Source: an uncultured Bacteroides sp. (GTDB lineage: Bacteria; Bacteroidota; Bacteroidia; Bacteroidales; Bacteroidaceae). Taken from it: DNA of 64,000 nucleotides. The stretch lies in the NCBI GenBank assembly GCA_902492205.1, contig CABUKU010000012.1:1-64000 (forward strand), given 5' to 3'. Below the pieces are notes generated by a model, which worked only from the letters and a program-made list of their open reading frames with translations, made no database searches and was not told the origin of the DNA. Shown piece after piece: positions 26,643 to 35,219 of this stretch. Each line of letters starts with the position of its first letter. Positions within the stretch are counted from its first letter, which is position 1. Both the position numbers and the translations under genes were made by a program.

Positions 26643-27686
26643 TCACTTGTCCATGGTAATCTCTCCCACGATGGAATGATTCATCATCTCCCTTATTTCA
26701 TCTGCCGGAAGCCCGTGCCCCAGCAAAAACATCAATTTCGTTAAAGCAGATTCAGTAGTACTGTCATACCCACTGATAACTCCCGCCTGCAACAGTTGCA
26801 GTCCGGTTTCATATCTTGCCATTTCCACTGTTCCCGCACTACATTGGGTTATGTTGACAATGACAATTCCTTTGTCACTTGCTTCTTTCAACATATCAAT
26901 AAACCACTTTTTGCGTGGGGCATTTCCCGAACCATATGTTTCAAGAACTATTGCCTTTAGCCCTTCCACATTCAGGGCGGCGGCAATGATATTCGGTTGA
27001 ATACCCGGAAAAAGCTTTAATACCGCCACATCCGTATTCATGGAGAAATGGGGAATCAACGGTTTATCCACCTCGGGATAATGAATAAATGCCGGTTCAT
27101 ATTTTATATGTATTCCCGCCTCTGCCAGTGCAGGATAATTAAATGAACGGAAAGCATTAAAGTTTTCAGCGTTAATCTTCGTTGTGCGATTGCCACGCAT
27201 CAAATGATTTTCAAAGAATATGCAAACTTCGGGAACCAGAGAACGTCCGTTTATCTTGGCGGCAGCAATCTCTATACTTGTCATCAGGTTTTCCTTTCCA
27301 TCGGTACGTAACACCCCAATAGGTAGTTGCGAGCCGGTAAGAATAACCGCCTTGTTCAGGTTTTCGAGCATGAAACTCAATGCAGATGCCGTGTAAGACA
27401 TCGTATCTGTGCCGTGCAAAATAACGAAGCCGTCATATTTTGCATAGTTCTCATAAATAATCTTCACTAACTCCGACCATGCTTCCGGGTCCATATCAGA
27501 AGAGTCTCTCGGAATAGCAAACTGATAGGAATCAATAGTAAAGTTAAACTTTTGCAATTCAGGAACGTATTTCTGTAATTGCTCAAAATTGAAATTTTCT
27601 AAAGCTCCGGTTTCAGGATTCTCAATCATGCCGATTGTTCCTCCTGTATATATTAACAATACGGAAGTATTTTCTCGCGTCATCAT
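26643..27686 (-). CDS. ansA: Type I (cytoplasmic) L-asparaginase
   Basis: 347 residues, no signal peptide. Hydrolyses asparagine to aspartate and ammonia. Signatures: TGGTIGM at the N-terminus (nucleophile Thr14), HGTDTMSYTASALSFM in the middle with the second active-site Thr-Asp pair, and LTGSQLPIG. The length matches the E. coli AnsA type rather than the secreted AnsB type. Two adjacent ATG codons (27686, 27683) leave the start ambiguous by one residue. It stands alone on the minus strand with its own -7 box. Confidence 0.92.
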   Translation of the reverse strand: MMTRENTSVLLIYTGGTIGMIENPETGALENFNFEQLQKYVPELQKFNFTIDSYQFAIPRDSSDMDPEAWSELVKIIYENYAKYDGFVILHGTDTMSYTASALSFMLENLNKAVILTGSQLPIGVLRTDGKENLMTSIEIAAAKINGRSLVPEVCIFFENHLMRGNRTTKINAENFNAFRSFNYPALAEAGIHIKYEPAFIHYPEVDKPLIPHFSMNTDVAVLKLFPGIQPNIIAAALNVEGLKAIVLETYGSGNAPRKKWFIDMLKEASDKGIVIVNITQCSAGTVEMARYETGLQLLQAGVISGYDSTTESALTKLMFLLGHGLPADEIREMMNHSIVGEITMDK

Positions 27687-27710
27687 CGTTTCTTATTGCT
27701 TTTACTCTTG

Positions 27711-27718
27711 CAAAGATA
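27711..27718 (-). promoter_or_regulatory. -7 box of the asparaginase gene
   Basis: TATCTTTG read on the minus strand, about 25 bases upstream of the start codon. No well-spaced -33 box was found. Confidence 0.45.
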
Positions 27719-27900
27719 GGCAAATAAACATATTAACCTAACAAATTGTCACAAATATATAAGCTAAAAGACCGGATAAAGCTCTTTTTACTTACCAATT
27801 CACACTGCTTCTACTATTAATTATTTGGGGTTTAGGCAGTTTACCTATACATTTATCACAAAAAAATCGAATAAAATGATAGATTGTTCAAAATAATTTC

Positions 27901-27908
27901 TACATTTG
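27901..27908 (+). promoter_or_regulatory. -7 box of the threonine operon
   Basis: TACATTTG matches TAnnTTTG exactly and lies 32 bases upstream of the leader-peptide ATG. A -33 box at the right distance is not evident. Confidence 0.55.
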
Positions 27909-27939
27909 CATCACTATTACAATAAAGTAAGGACAATTT

Positions 27940-28005
27940 ATGACAATGTACTATCCACATACAGTCACATCCATGTGTACGATGACCATGACCCCTCGGG
28001 GTTAA
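27940..28005 (+). CDS. thrL: Threonine/methionine-rich leader peptide
   Basis: A 21-codon reading frame, ATG at 27940 and TAA at 28003, preceded by aaggaca. It contains six Thr and five Met codons, concentrated at the end (TSMCTMTMTPRG). It lies between a -7 box and thrA, where attenuators of threonine operons are found. Unlike the enterobacterial leader it has no Ile codons; Met is the other end product of the homoserine branch. Probably a sensor of charged tRNA-Thr and perhaps tRNA-Met. The symbol is by analogy. Confidence 0.65.
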   Translation: MTMYYPHTVTSMCTMTMTPRG

Positions 28006-28060
28006 TGGATAGTTATTGTGTATCTACGTGATTCACGCTTGCAAGCGCAAGCATCAAACA
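27951..28060 (+). promoter_or_regulatory. Candidate attenuator of the threonine operon
   Basis: CTATCCA at 27951-27957, inside the leader frame, is complementary to TGGATAG at 28006-28012, just after the leader stop. A short ACCCC/GGGGT stem lies at 27991-28002, and a GCTTGC/GCAAGC stem at 28037-28052. The T-run that might complete a terminator (28071-28079) is about 20 bases after the last stem, so the terminator is not convincing. Stalling at Thr or Met codons would disrupt the first pairing. Confidence 0.4.
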
Positions 28061-28131
28061 TTAAATCAAATTCTTTTTTATATCAATATAACTTTCTTCC
28101 ACAAGGAGAAAGTACCAAAATAGTTATTCAA

Positions 28132-30564
28132 ATGAAAGTAATGAAATTCGGCGGAACGTCCGTAGGTTCCGTGAACAGTATTCTAAGTGTAAAGAAAATA
28201 GTCGAAGCTGAAAAAGAGCAGGTAATTGTAGTCGTATCCGCACTGGGCGGCATCACAGACCAGTTGATTAACACTTCCAAAATGGCAGCTTCAGGTGATA
28301 TTTCCTATAAGCAATCTTTCATAACAATAGCCACCCGCCACATCAGCATGGTAAAAGAGTTGATACCGTCGGGCGAGAAACAAAGTCAATTATTGGCGGA
28401 AATAGGTTCATTGCTTGATGAACTTCAAAATATATTCAACGGCATCTACCTGATTAAGGATTTGTCTACCAAGACTTCCAATACTATTGTCAGCTATGGT
28501 GAACGTCTTTCTTCACGCATTGTGAGCAATGTAATCGAAGGAGCCGTTTGGTTTGACTCACGCAAATTCATCAAAACAGAACTGAAACACTCCAAACATA
28601 TAGTAGATACCGACCTGACAAACAAACTTATCCGTGAAACGTTTGCCGAACTGCCTCAGGTGTCTTTAGTTCCCGGCTTTATTTCCAGTGACAAGATTAA
28701 CGGTGATGTTACCAACTTGGGACGCGGTGGTTCAGACCACACGGCATCTATCCTCGCAGCAGCCCTCGGTGCTTCCGTTTTGGAAATATGGACAGACGTG
28801 GACGGCTTCATGACTGCCGATCCGAAAGTTATCTCTACTGCATACACAATCAACGAGTTAAGTTACGTGGAAGCAATGGAGCTTTGTAACTTCGGTGCGA
28901 AAGTGGTTTATCCGCCCACCATATACCCGGCATTCCACAAGAATATTCCAATCAAGATAAAGAATACGTTCAACCCGGAAGCAGACGGTACATTCATCAC
29001 CAGCGGAAAGTCGCACAACGGAAAGGCTATTAAAGGTATTTCGTCTATCAACGATACCAGCCTGATAACCGTTCAGGGACTTGGTATGGTAGGTGTTATC
29101 GGTGTAAACTACCGCATCTTCAAAGCATTGGCAAAGAACGGTATCAGTGTATTCCTTGTTTCTCAGGCTTCTTCCGAGAACTCTACTTCCATCGGTGTGC
29201 GCAATGCCGATGCCGAGCTTGCCTGCGAAGTGCTGAACGAAGAATTCGCCAAAGAAATAGAAATGGGAGAAATTACCCGCATCACAGCCGAAACAGGACT
29301 GGCAACAGTGGCAATCGTGGGTGAGAACATGAAGCACACTCCGGGTATTGCCGGAAAGCTGTTTGGAACACTGGGACGTAACGGTATCAATGTGATAGCC
29401 TGTGCGCAAGGCGCTTCGGAAACAAATATCTCTTTCGTTGTGGATTCACAGTCTTTGCGTAAATCGCTGAACGTTATCCACGATTCATTCTTCTTGTCGG
29501 AATACCAAGTGCTGAACTTGTTCGTTTGCGGTGTAGGAACCGTGGGCGGCAGCTTGCTCGAACAAATCAACATGCAACAACAGAAGTTGATGCACGGCAA
29601 CGGTTTGAAACTGAATGTAGTAGGTATTTCCGATGCAGAAAAGGCTATCTTTACACGCGAAGGCATCGACCTGAGCAACTACAAGGAGACATTGAAAGAA
29701 AAAGGAATACCGTCTAACCCGCAGGTATTGCACGACGAGATTCTGAAAATGAACATCTTCAACTCCGTATTCGTTGACTGTACGGCAAGTCCCGCCATTG
29801 CCGATTTATATAAAGACTTGCTTTCACACAACGTCTCGGTAGTGGCAGCCAACAAGATTGCCGCTTCTTCCAAATACGAGAACTATCAGGAGTTGAAGCA
29901 GATTGCCCGCCATCGTGGTATCAAGTATTTGTTTGAAACAAACGTAGGAGCCGGATTGCCAATCATCAACACGATTAATGATTTGCGCAACAGCGGTGAC
30001 AAGATAGTTAAGATTGAAGCGGTGCTTTCGGGTACATTGAACTACATCTTCAATAAAATCAGTGCGGACATTCCTTTCAGCAAAACCATCAAGATGGCGC
30101 AGGAAGAACGTTATTCCGAACCCGATCCGCGTATCGACCTCAGCGGAAAGGACGTTATCCGCAAGCTGGTTATCCTTGCCCGTGAAGCAGGATACAAGAT
30201 TGAACAGGAAGATGTGGAAAAGAACCTGTTCGTGCCAAACGAATTCTTTGAAGGTTCGTTAGAGGACTTCTGGAAGAAAGTGCCTACTCTCGATGCCGCA
30301 TTCGAAGCCAAACGCCAAGTATTGGAAAGTGAAAACAAACACTGGCGTTTCGTTGCCAAGTTCGAAAACGGCAAAGGCTCTGTCGGTTTGCAGGAAGTAG
30401 ACTCCAAACATCCGTTCTACGGACTGGAAGGAAGCAACAACATCATCTTGCTGACAACAGACCGTTACAAAGAATATCCGATGATGATACAAGGCTATGG
30501 CGCCGGAGCAAGTGTAACCGCTGCCGGAGTATTTGCCGATATTATGAGCATCGCGAACATTTAA
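28132..30564 (+). CDS. thrA: Bifunctional aspartokinase/homoserine dehydrogenase
   Basis: 810 residues from the ATG at 28132; the in-frame GTG at 28018 would swallow the leader region. Catalyses the first and third steps from aspartate to threonine and methionine. Aspartokinase domain at about 1-285 starts with MKFGGTSVGS and includes GRGGSDHTAS. Tandem ACT domains at about 310-455 give feedback control. Homoserine dehydrogenase at about 465-805 starts with FVCGVGTVGGSLL and includes VLSGTLNYIFN. First gene of a thrA-kinase-thrC operon. Confidence 0.96.
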   Translation: MKVMKFGGTSVGSVNSILSVKKIVEAEKEQVIVVVSALGGITDQLINTSKMAASGDISYKQSFITIATRHISMVKELIPSGEKQSQLLAEIGSLLDELQNIFNGIYLIKDLSTKTSNTIVSYGERLSSRIVSNVIEGAVWFDSRKFIKTELKHSKHIVDTDLTNKLIRETFAELPQVSLVPGFISSDKINGDVTNLGRGGSDHTASILAAALGASVLEIWTDVDGFMTADPKVISTAYTINELSYVEAMELCNFGAKVVYPPTIYPAFHKNIPIKIKNTFNPEADGTFITSGKSHNGKAIKGISSINDTSLITVQGLGMVGVIGVNYRIFKALAKNGISVFLVSQASSENSTSIGVRNADAELACEVLNEEFAKEIEMGEITRITAETGLATVAIVGENMKHTPGIAGKLFGTLGRNGINVIACAQGASETNISFVVDSQSLRKSLNVIHDSFFLSEYQVLNLFVCGVGTVGGSLLEQINMQQQKLMHGNGLKLNVVGISDAEKAIFTREGIDLSNYKETLKEKGIPSNPQVLHDEILKMNIFNSVFVDCTASPAIADLYKDLLSHNVSVVAANKIAASSKYENYQELKQIARHRGIKYLFETNVGAGLPIINTINDLRNSGDKIVKIEAVLSGTLNYIFNKISADIPFSKTIKMAQEERYSEPDPRIDLSGKDVIRKLVILAREAGYKIEQEDVEKNLFVPNEFFEGSLEDFWKKVPTLDAAFEAKRQVLESENKHWRFVAKFENGKGSVGLQEVDSKHPFYGLEGSNNIILLTTDRYKEYPMMIQGYGAGASVTAAGVFADIMSIANI

Positions 30565-30574
30565 TAATTATTCC

Positions 30575-31783
30575 ATGAAACATATAATCATATTAGGAGA
30601 CGGAATGGCCGACTGGCCTGTGAAGTCACTTGGAAATAAAACCCTCTTGCAGTATGCAAGAACTCCTTATATGGACATGCTTGCCCGGATGGGACGCACC
30701 GGGCAACTTTCCACAGTTCCCGAGGGCTTTCATCCGGGAAGCGAAGTAGCCAACATGTCCGTGATGGGCTACAACCTGTCGAAAGTATATGAAGGACGCG
30801 GCTCTCTTGAAGCAGCCAGCATCGGGTACGATCTGAAACCCGGTGAAATGGCTATGCGCTGCAACATCATCTGCATAGATGGTGATGTAATCAAGAATCA
30901 CTCTGCCGGACACATTTCTACCGAAGAAGCAGACGAACTGATTCAATATCTGCAAGAAAAGCTGGGCAACGACAGAGTGCATTTCTATACAGGAGTGCAA
31001 TACCGCCATTTGCTTGTTATCAAAGACGGTAACAAGAACTTGGATTGTACTCCTCCCCACGATGTTCCACTCAAACCTTTCCGTCCGTTAATGGTAAAGG
31101 CTACCAAGCCCGAAGCGGAAGAAACGGCGGAACTCATCAACGACTTAATCCTAAAGTCGCAGGAGCTACTGAAGAATCATCCCGTTAACCAAAAGCGCAT
31201 TGCCGAAGGCAAAGATCCGGCAAACAGCATTTGGCCGTGGAGCCCCGGCTACCGTCCGCAAATGGAAAAGTTGAGCGACATGTATTCCGGCATAAAGAAA
31301 GGAGCGGTTATCTCAGCCGTTGACCTTATCAACGGAATCGGTTACTATGCGGGCTTGCGCCGTCTGCATGTGGAAGGAGCAACAGGACTGTATGACACGA
31401 ATTATGAAAACAAAGTAGCCGCCGCCCTCGATGCATTGAAAACCGACGACTTTGTTTACCTGCACATAGAAGCCAGCGATGAAGCGGGACACGAAGGAAA
31501 CGTGGAACTCAAAATAAAAACCATTGAGAACCTCGACTCACGTGCGGTTGGTCCTATCTATGAAGCAGTGAAAAACTGGGATGAACCGGTAGCCATTGCC
31601 GTACTGCCCGACCACCCCACTCCCTGCGAACTCCGCACCCACACTTCCGAACCTGTTCCTTTCCTCATCTGGTATCCGGGAATAGAACCCGACACTGTGC
31701 AGACTTACGACGAATTCTCCGTAAAAGAAGGAGCTTACGGATTAATGAAAGAAGATGAATTTATAAAAGAGTTTTTGAAATGA
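30575..31783 (+). CDS. PGM/alkaline-phosphatase-superfamily protein, proposed homoserine kinase
   Basis: 402 residues, related to archaeal-type cofactor-independent phosphoglycerate mutase (ApgM). It starts MKHIIILGDGMADWPV with the metal-binding Asp, and later has HIEASDEAGHEGN and LPDHPTPCELRTH metal ligands typical of the superfamily. It sits 10 bases after thrA and overlaps thrC by 4 bases, and no GHMP-type thrB is present, so it fits the subgroup proposed to act as an alternative homoserine kinase. Many annotations call it phosphoglycerate mutase. The kinase role rests on context and family knowledge. Confidence 0.8.
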   Translation: MKHIIILGDGMADWPVKSLGNKTLLQYARTPYMDMLARMGRTGQLSTVPEGFHPGSEVANMSVMGYNLSKVYEGRGSLEAASIGYDLKPGEMAMRCNIICIDGDVIKNHSAGHISTEEADELIQYLQEKLGNDRVHFYTGVQYRHLLVIKDGNKNLDCTPPHDVPLKPFRPLMVKATKPEAEETAELINDLILKSQELLKNHPVNQKRIAEGKDPANSIWPWSPGYRPQMEKLSDMYSGIKKGAVISAVDLINGIGYYAGLRRLHVEGATGLYDTNYENKVAAALDALKTDDFVYLHIEASDEAGHEGNVELKIKTIENLDSRAVGPIYEAVKNWDEPVAIAVLPDHPTPCELRTHTSEPVPFLIWYPGIEPDTVQTYDEFSVKEGAYGLMKEDEFIKEFLK

Positions 31784-33081
31784 AATATTACAGCACCAAC
31801 AAACAAGCACCGATAGCCGACTTGCAGGAAGCAGTCGTTAAAGGTTTGGCATCGGATAAAGGTCTGTTTATGCCGGAGAGGATTAAACCACTCCCCGCAG
31901 AGTTCTATGAAAACATAGACAAACTATCCTTTCAGGAAATAGCTTACCAAGTAGCCGATGCTTTCTTTGGAGAAGACATTCCGGCAGAAACGTTGAAACA
32001 GATTGTGTATGACACATTGAGTTTCGATGTTCCTTTGGTAAGAGTCAAAGACAACATCTATTCGTTGGAACTGTTTCACGGCCCCACCCTTGCATTCAAA
32101 GATGTAGGCGGACGCTTCATGGCTCGCTTGCTGGGTTATTTCATCCGCAAACAGGGACAGAAGAATGTCAACGTATTAGTTGCCACTTCGGGAGATACGG
32201 GAAGTGCCGTTGCCAATGGCTTCCTCGGTGTAGAGGGCATTCATGTATATGTGCTCTATCCCAAAGGGAAAGTAAGCGAGATACAGGAAAAACAATTCAC
32301 CACATTGGGACAGAATATCACCGCGCTGGAAGTGGACGGAACGTTCGACGACTGCCAAGCCCTTGTCAAATCCGCATTCATGGATAAGGAACTGAACGAA
32401 CACCTTTCGCTCACCTCTGCCAACTCCATCAATGTAGCCCGTTTCCTTCCGCAAGCATTCTACTATTTCTATGCCTATGCACAATTAAAGAAAGCAGGCA
32501 AAGCAGACAACATGGTGGTTTGCGTGCCAAGCGGAAACTTCGGAAACATTACCGCCGGATTGTTTGGTAAACGCATGGGACTGCCGGTGAAACGTTTCAT
32601 TGCCGCCAACAACCGCAACGACATATTCTATCAATATCTGCAAACGGGCAAATACTCGCCCCGTCCTTCCATTGCTACCATAGCCAATGCCATGGACGTA
32701 GGAGATCCGAGCAACTTCGCCCGTGTGCTCGACTTATACGGAGCATCCCACGAAGCTATCAGCAAGGAAATAAGCGGAACGACTTATACCGATGAGCAGA
32801 TTCGCGAAACAGTGCGCAACACGTATAACGAAACTCATTATCTGCTCGATCCTCACGGCGCTTGCGGTTATCGTGCCCTGAGCGAAGGCTTGAAAGAAGG
32901 TGAAACAGGTATATTCCTCGAAACAGCCCATCCTGCCAAGTTCCTCGACACAGTGGAAAGCATCATCGGCACGAAAGTGGAAATCCCTGCCAAGCTGCAA
33001 GAGTTTATGAAAGGAAAGAAAAAGAGTTTACCGATGAGCAAAGACTTTGCCTCTTTCAAGGAATATCTGATGAGTATTTAA
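31780..33081 (+). CDS. thrC: Threonine synthase
   Basis: 433 residues. PLP enzyme converting O-phosphohomoserine to threonine. The PLP lysine is Lys107 in HGPTLAFKDVGG; the phosphate-binding and substrate loops VATSGDTGSAVANGF and VPSGNFGNITAG are intact. The start ATG overlaps the previous stop (ATGA), which indicates translational coupling. It completes the threonine pathway in this operon. Confidence 0.96.
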   Translation: MKYYSTNKQAPIADLQEAVVKGLASDKGLFMPERIKPLPAEFYENIDKLSFQEIAYQVADAFFGEDIPAETLKQIVYDTLSFDVPLVRVKDNIYSLELFHGPTLAFKDVGGRFMARLLGYFIRKQGQKNVNVLVATSGDTGSAVANGFLGVEGIHVYVLYPKGKVSEIQEKQFTTLGQNITALEVDGTFDDCQALVKSAFMDKELNEHLSLTSANSINVARFLPQAFYYFYAYAQLKKAGKADNMVVCVPSGNFGNITAGLFGKRMGLPVKRFIAANNRNDIFYQYLQTGKYSPRPSIATIANAMDVGDPSNFARVLDLYGASHEAISKEISGTTYTDEQIRETVRNTYNETHYLLDPHGACGYRALSEGLKEGETGIFLETAHPAKFLDTVESIIGTKVEIPAKLQEFMKGKKKSLPMSKDFASFKEYLMSI

Positions 33082-33094
33082 TCCCCTTTGCCAC

Positions 33095-33838
33095 ATGCTG
33101 AACAGTAATCTCTTTGTAGAAAAGATACGCAAGAAAGAATATGATATGGATAACCACTATTATCCATATTGTATTCCTTCCATTGCGAAGTTTGAAGAGA
33201 TACCGTTCTCAAAGCCCGTCACATTCTTTGTTGGAGAGAATGGCATGGGCAAATCCACCCTCATCGAAGCCATTGCCATAAAAGCAGGTTTCAACCCCGA
33301 AGGAGGTTCCCGCAACTTCAACTTCCACACAATGGATTCGCACTCCTGCCTGCACGAGAACCTTGTGCTTGCACGCACCCACCAGAAGAACCGCGACGGA
33401 TATTTCCTTCGTGCCGAAAGCTATTACAACGTAGCATCGGAGATAGAAAGGCTCGATGAAGTGAGAGGTGGCGGACGTCCTGTAAAAGAATATTACGGAG
33501 GAAAGTCTCTCCACGAGCAGTCACATGGCGAAAGTTTCCTTTCCCTTGTTCTCCACCGCTTCTATGGCAACGGACTTTACATCCTCGATGAGCCCGAAGC
33601 CGCCCTTTCCCCTGCCCGCCAACTCACCCTGTTGGCAAGAATTCACCAACTGGTAAAGCTGAATTCGCAATTCATCATCGCCACCCATTCACCCATGCTC
33701 ATGGCTTATCCCAATGCCGATATTTACCAACTGGATGAAACAGGCATCAACCCCATTCAGTACGAACAGACGGAGCATTACAGAATCACCAAATACTTCC
33801 TGAACAACAGGGAGGATATGTTGAATAAATTACTGTAA
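33095..33838 (+). CDS. ABC-type AAA ATPase without membrane partner
   Basis: 247 residues. Walker A GENGMGKST near residue 48, ABC signature-like HEQSHGESFLSL near 150, Walker B LYILDEPEAALSP, and switch His in IATHSPML. This order and the N-terminal FxxVTFFVGENGMGKST entry resemble the SMC/RecF-like or predicted ATP-binding group rather than transport ATPases. It begins 13 bases after thrC, so it may be read with that operon, but no functional link is known. A later in-frame ATG (MDNHYYPY) is an alternative start. Confidence 0.8.
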   Translation: MLNSNLFVEKIRKKEYDMDNHYYPYCIPSIAKFEEIPFSKPVTFFVGENGMGKSTLIEAIAIKAGFNPEGGSRNFNFHTMDSHSCLHENLVLARTHQKNRDGYFLRAESYYNVASEIERLDEVRGGGRPVKEYYGGKSLHEQSHGESFLSLVLHRFYGNGLYILDEPEAALSPARQLTLLARIHQLVKLNSQFIIATHSPMLMAYPNADIYQLDETGINPIQYEQTEHYRITKYFLNNREDMLNKLL

Positions 33839-33931
33839 CATCATTCTCCCCTTTCATTCCTTTCACAACTTCCCGAAACTGCTTGTAGCAAGACAATACA
33901 GATGAAAGCAGAGCCTGTTTTTCTGCTTTCT

Positions 33932-33951
33932 TCCGCTTTCAGTGCTTTCAT
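33932..33951 (-). repeat. 20-bp repeat, inverted copy of 36846-36865
   Basis: Read on the minus strand this is ATGAAAGCACTGAAAGCGGA, an exact match to 36846-36865 on plus, and similarity continues for about 15 more bases. The two copies bracket the accessory stretch 33.95-36.85 kb in opposite orientation. Sequence around it is rich in GAAAGC words that can form a hairpin. Confidence 0.65.
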
Positions 33952-33989
33952 AAACAAGCAATACGCAAGTGGGGATGTGTCAATAGTAA

Positions 33990-34222
33990 TTTAACTCCCC
34001 TCTTGAGCTGCTCTTTCTACACATCGTTTTAACATAAGGTTTTATCTCTTATTTCCCCTCCTTATGGAGGAGGGGCAGGGGTGGTGATAGGAAAGAATAC
34101 CTTTAAAACACCGGTAAATAAGTATTTATTGTCTACCACCACCCCTAACCCCTCCTCAACAAGGAGGGGAAATAAGAAAGGAAAGATGTGTAAAAAGAGT
34201 AGCTCCTGAGAGGGGAGTTAAA
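33990..34222. repeat. Nested long inverted repeat (MITE-like or large hairpin)
   Basis: Outer arms 33990-34025 and 34186-34222 match over about 35 bp (TTTAACTCCCCTC...ACACATC, a few mismatches). Inner arms 34048-34086 and 34136-34176 match over about 38 bp (CTTATTTCCCCTCCTT...GGGGTGGTG). The central loop is 34087-34135. There is no coding frame of note. It may be a non-autonomous mobile element or a strong terminator structure after the ATPase gene. Confidence 0.7.
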
Positions 34223-34260
34223 GATACTTTCTTCACAATAAATATTTGTAAACAATTTAC

Positions 34261-34290
34261 TTGCACCTTCATTTTCTTTTCGTACCTTTG
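34261..34290 (+). promoter_or_regulatory. Strong consensus promoter upstream of the rod-shaped element
   Basis: TTG at 34261-34263, exactly 19 bases, then TACCTTTG at 34283-34290. This is one of the best matches in the window. The nearest annotated start codon is 360 bases away, so it probably drives an RNA or a long leader. Start point near 34297. Confidence 0.7.
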
Positions 34291-34366
34291 TCTCATTCTT
34301 TCCTCCTTCATGGCGATGGGTAAAAGGTGGAGAGATGTTTATTACGTAAACTTGAGTGTTTGAAGA

Positions 34367-34530
34367 TATTATTCCTGTTCCAAAGTCACCACTATTTTTG
34401 TCACAGGATAATAGGAACAGACACTCACGTAGGATTGTTATATATACCATTATATATATACGATTTGCGTGAGTGTGCTGCGACTATTATTGTGACAGGG
34501 TTGTTGTGGTGACACCCGGAACAGATAATA
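34367..34530 (+). ncRNA. Candidate rod-shaped structured RNA
   Basis: A near-continuous 164-base hairpin. Stem A 34367-34381 with 34518-34530; stem B 34385-34392 with 34506-34513 (8 bp exact); stem C 34399-34414 with 34484-34497 (14 bp, 2-base bulge); stem D 34421-34429 with 34468-34476 (9 bp exact); an AU-rich tip near 34438-34460. Internal loops of 6-8 bases separate the stems. A consensus promoter lies 77 bases upstream and a T6 run follows at 34549. A 14-base word (GATAATAGGAACAG) is repeated at 34407-34420 and 34524-34537. The rod shape recalls 6S RNA, but no family match could be tested. It could instead be a 5' leader of the next gene. Confidence 0.5.
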
Positions 34531-34649
34531 GGAACAGTGCCTCGCGCATTTTTTCTATTATCCGGTAATCACTTCACCAGTTCCCACACTCCAATAATAA
34601 AAAACAGTCTTGACAGGGAATTTCGGACTACAAAACATTTAATACCCCC

Positions 34650-35099
34650 ATGAGTGAAAACCTGTTGATTTACAGCTTAATGCTAACGGTTACTATTGGC
34701 GTTCTTTTCCTGTTATACCAAAACTATAAAATAAGATTGAAGGAGATAAAAATAGAAAGGAACTACAGAGCGATGGACGTATACAATGAAAAATTATTCG
34801 GATTACTGGATAAAATACTTTTCGCTCTCCCCGGAGAAGTATTCATCCCTCACGCCGATGAAGAAAACCAAAGCTTTGAAGTGCAAGAACTGGTAAACGA
34901 ATACCTTGAAACCATACTCGACATTTATGATACATGCGGCACTTATTGCTGTAACTCCCATTTTCCCGAAGAGCAATTAAAGGAGGAGTTCGGGAAATAT
35001 ATCTCCTTTCTCAAAAAAGACAAAACATTGAACGAAGTTATCAAAGCACAGCCCGGTTATTATAAAGGCATAGAATATTTGTTAAAGACCTGCTCTTGA
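34650..35099 (+). CDS. Hypothetical single-pass membrane protein
   Basis: 149 residues, not recognised. One N-terminal membrane helix (about 5-23), a basic juxtamembrane stretch (KIRLKEIKIERNYR), then a helical, acidic cytoplasmic or periplasmic domain containing three clustered cysteines (TCGTYCC near residue 105). It lies in the AT-rich accessory region behind the structured element. The composition is plausible for a real protein, but no family, motif or partner could be named. Confidence 0.55.
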   Translation: MSENLLIYSLMLTVTIGVLFLLYQNYKIRLKEIKIERNYRAMDVYNEKLFGLLDKILFALPGEVFIPHADEENQSFEVQELVNEYLETILDIYDTCGTYCCNSHFPEEQLKEEFGKYISFLKKDKTLNEVIKAQPGYYKGIEYLLKTCS

Positions 35100-35119
35100 T
35101 ATTTCATTTTTTCCCGTCA

Positions 35120-35219
35120 TTTTTAGTTCCTCACAGTTGTGAAGAAGTTTGCGCACAGCTGTAAGGAAACTTCCTCATAACTGTGAGGAACTTTCCGCAT
35201 AATTGTGAGGAACTAAAAA
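35120..35219. repeat. Four-unit 22-bp palindrome array (array B)
   Basis: Four contiguous 22-base units occupy 35126-35147, 35148-35169, 35170-35191 and 35192-35213. Each has TTCCTCA-like left, CACAGTTGTG-like core and GAGGAA-like right halves. Outer ends with flanks form a 16-bp exact inverted repeat (35120-35135 with 35204-35219). It begins about 20 bases after the stop codon of the preceding gene. Unit length, number, register of the CACA(A/G)TTGTG core and end symmetry match array A at 13538-13625 although the outer sequences differ. Confidence 0.85.

Noticed and set aside
28018..28131. In-frame N-terminal extension of thrA
   Set aside because: Starts at GTG, overlaps the leader/attenuator region, and aspartokinases begin at the MKxGGTS motif.
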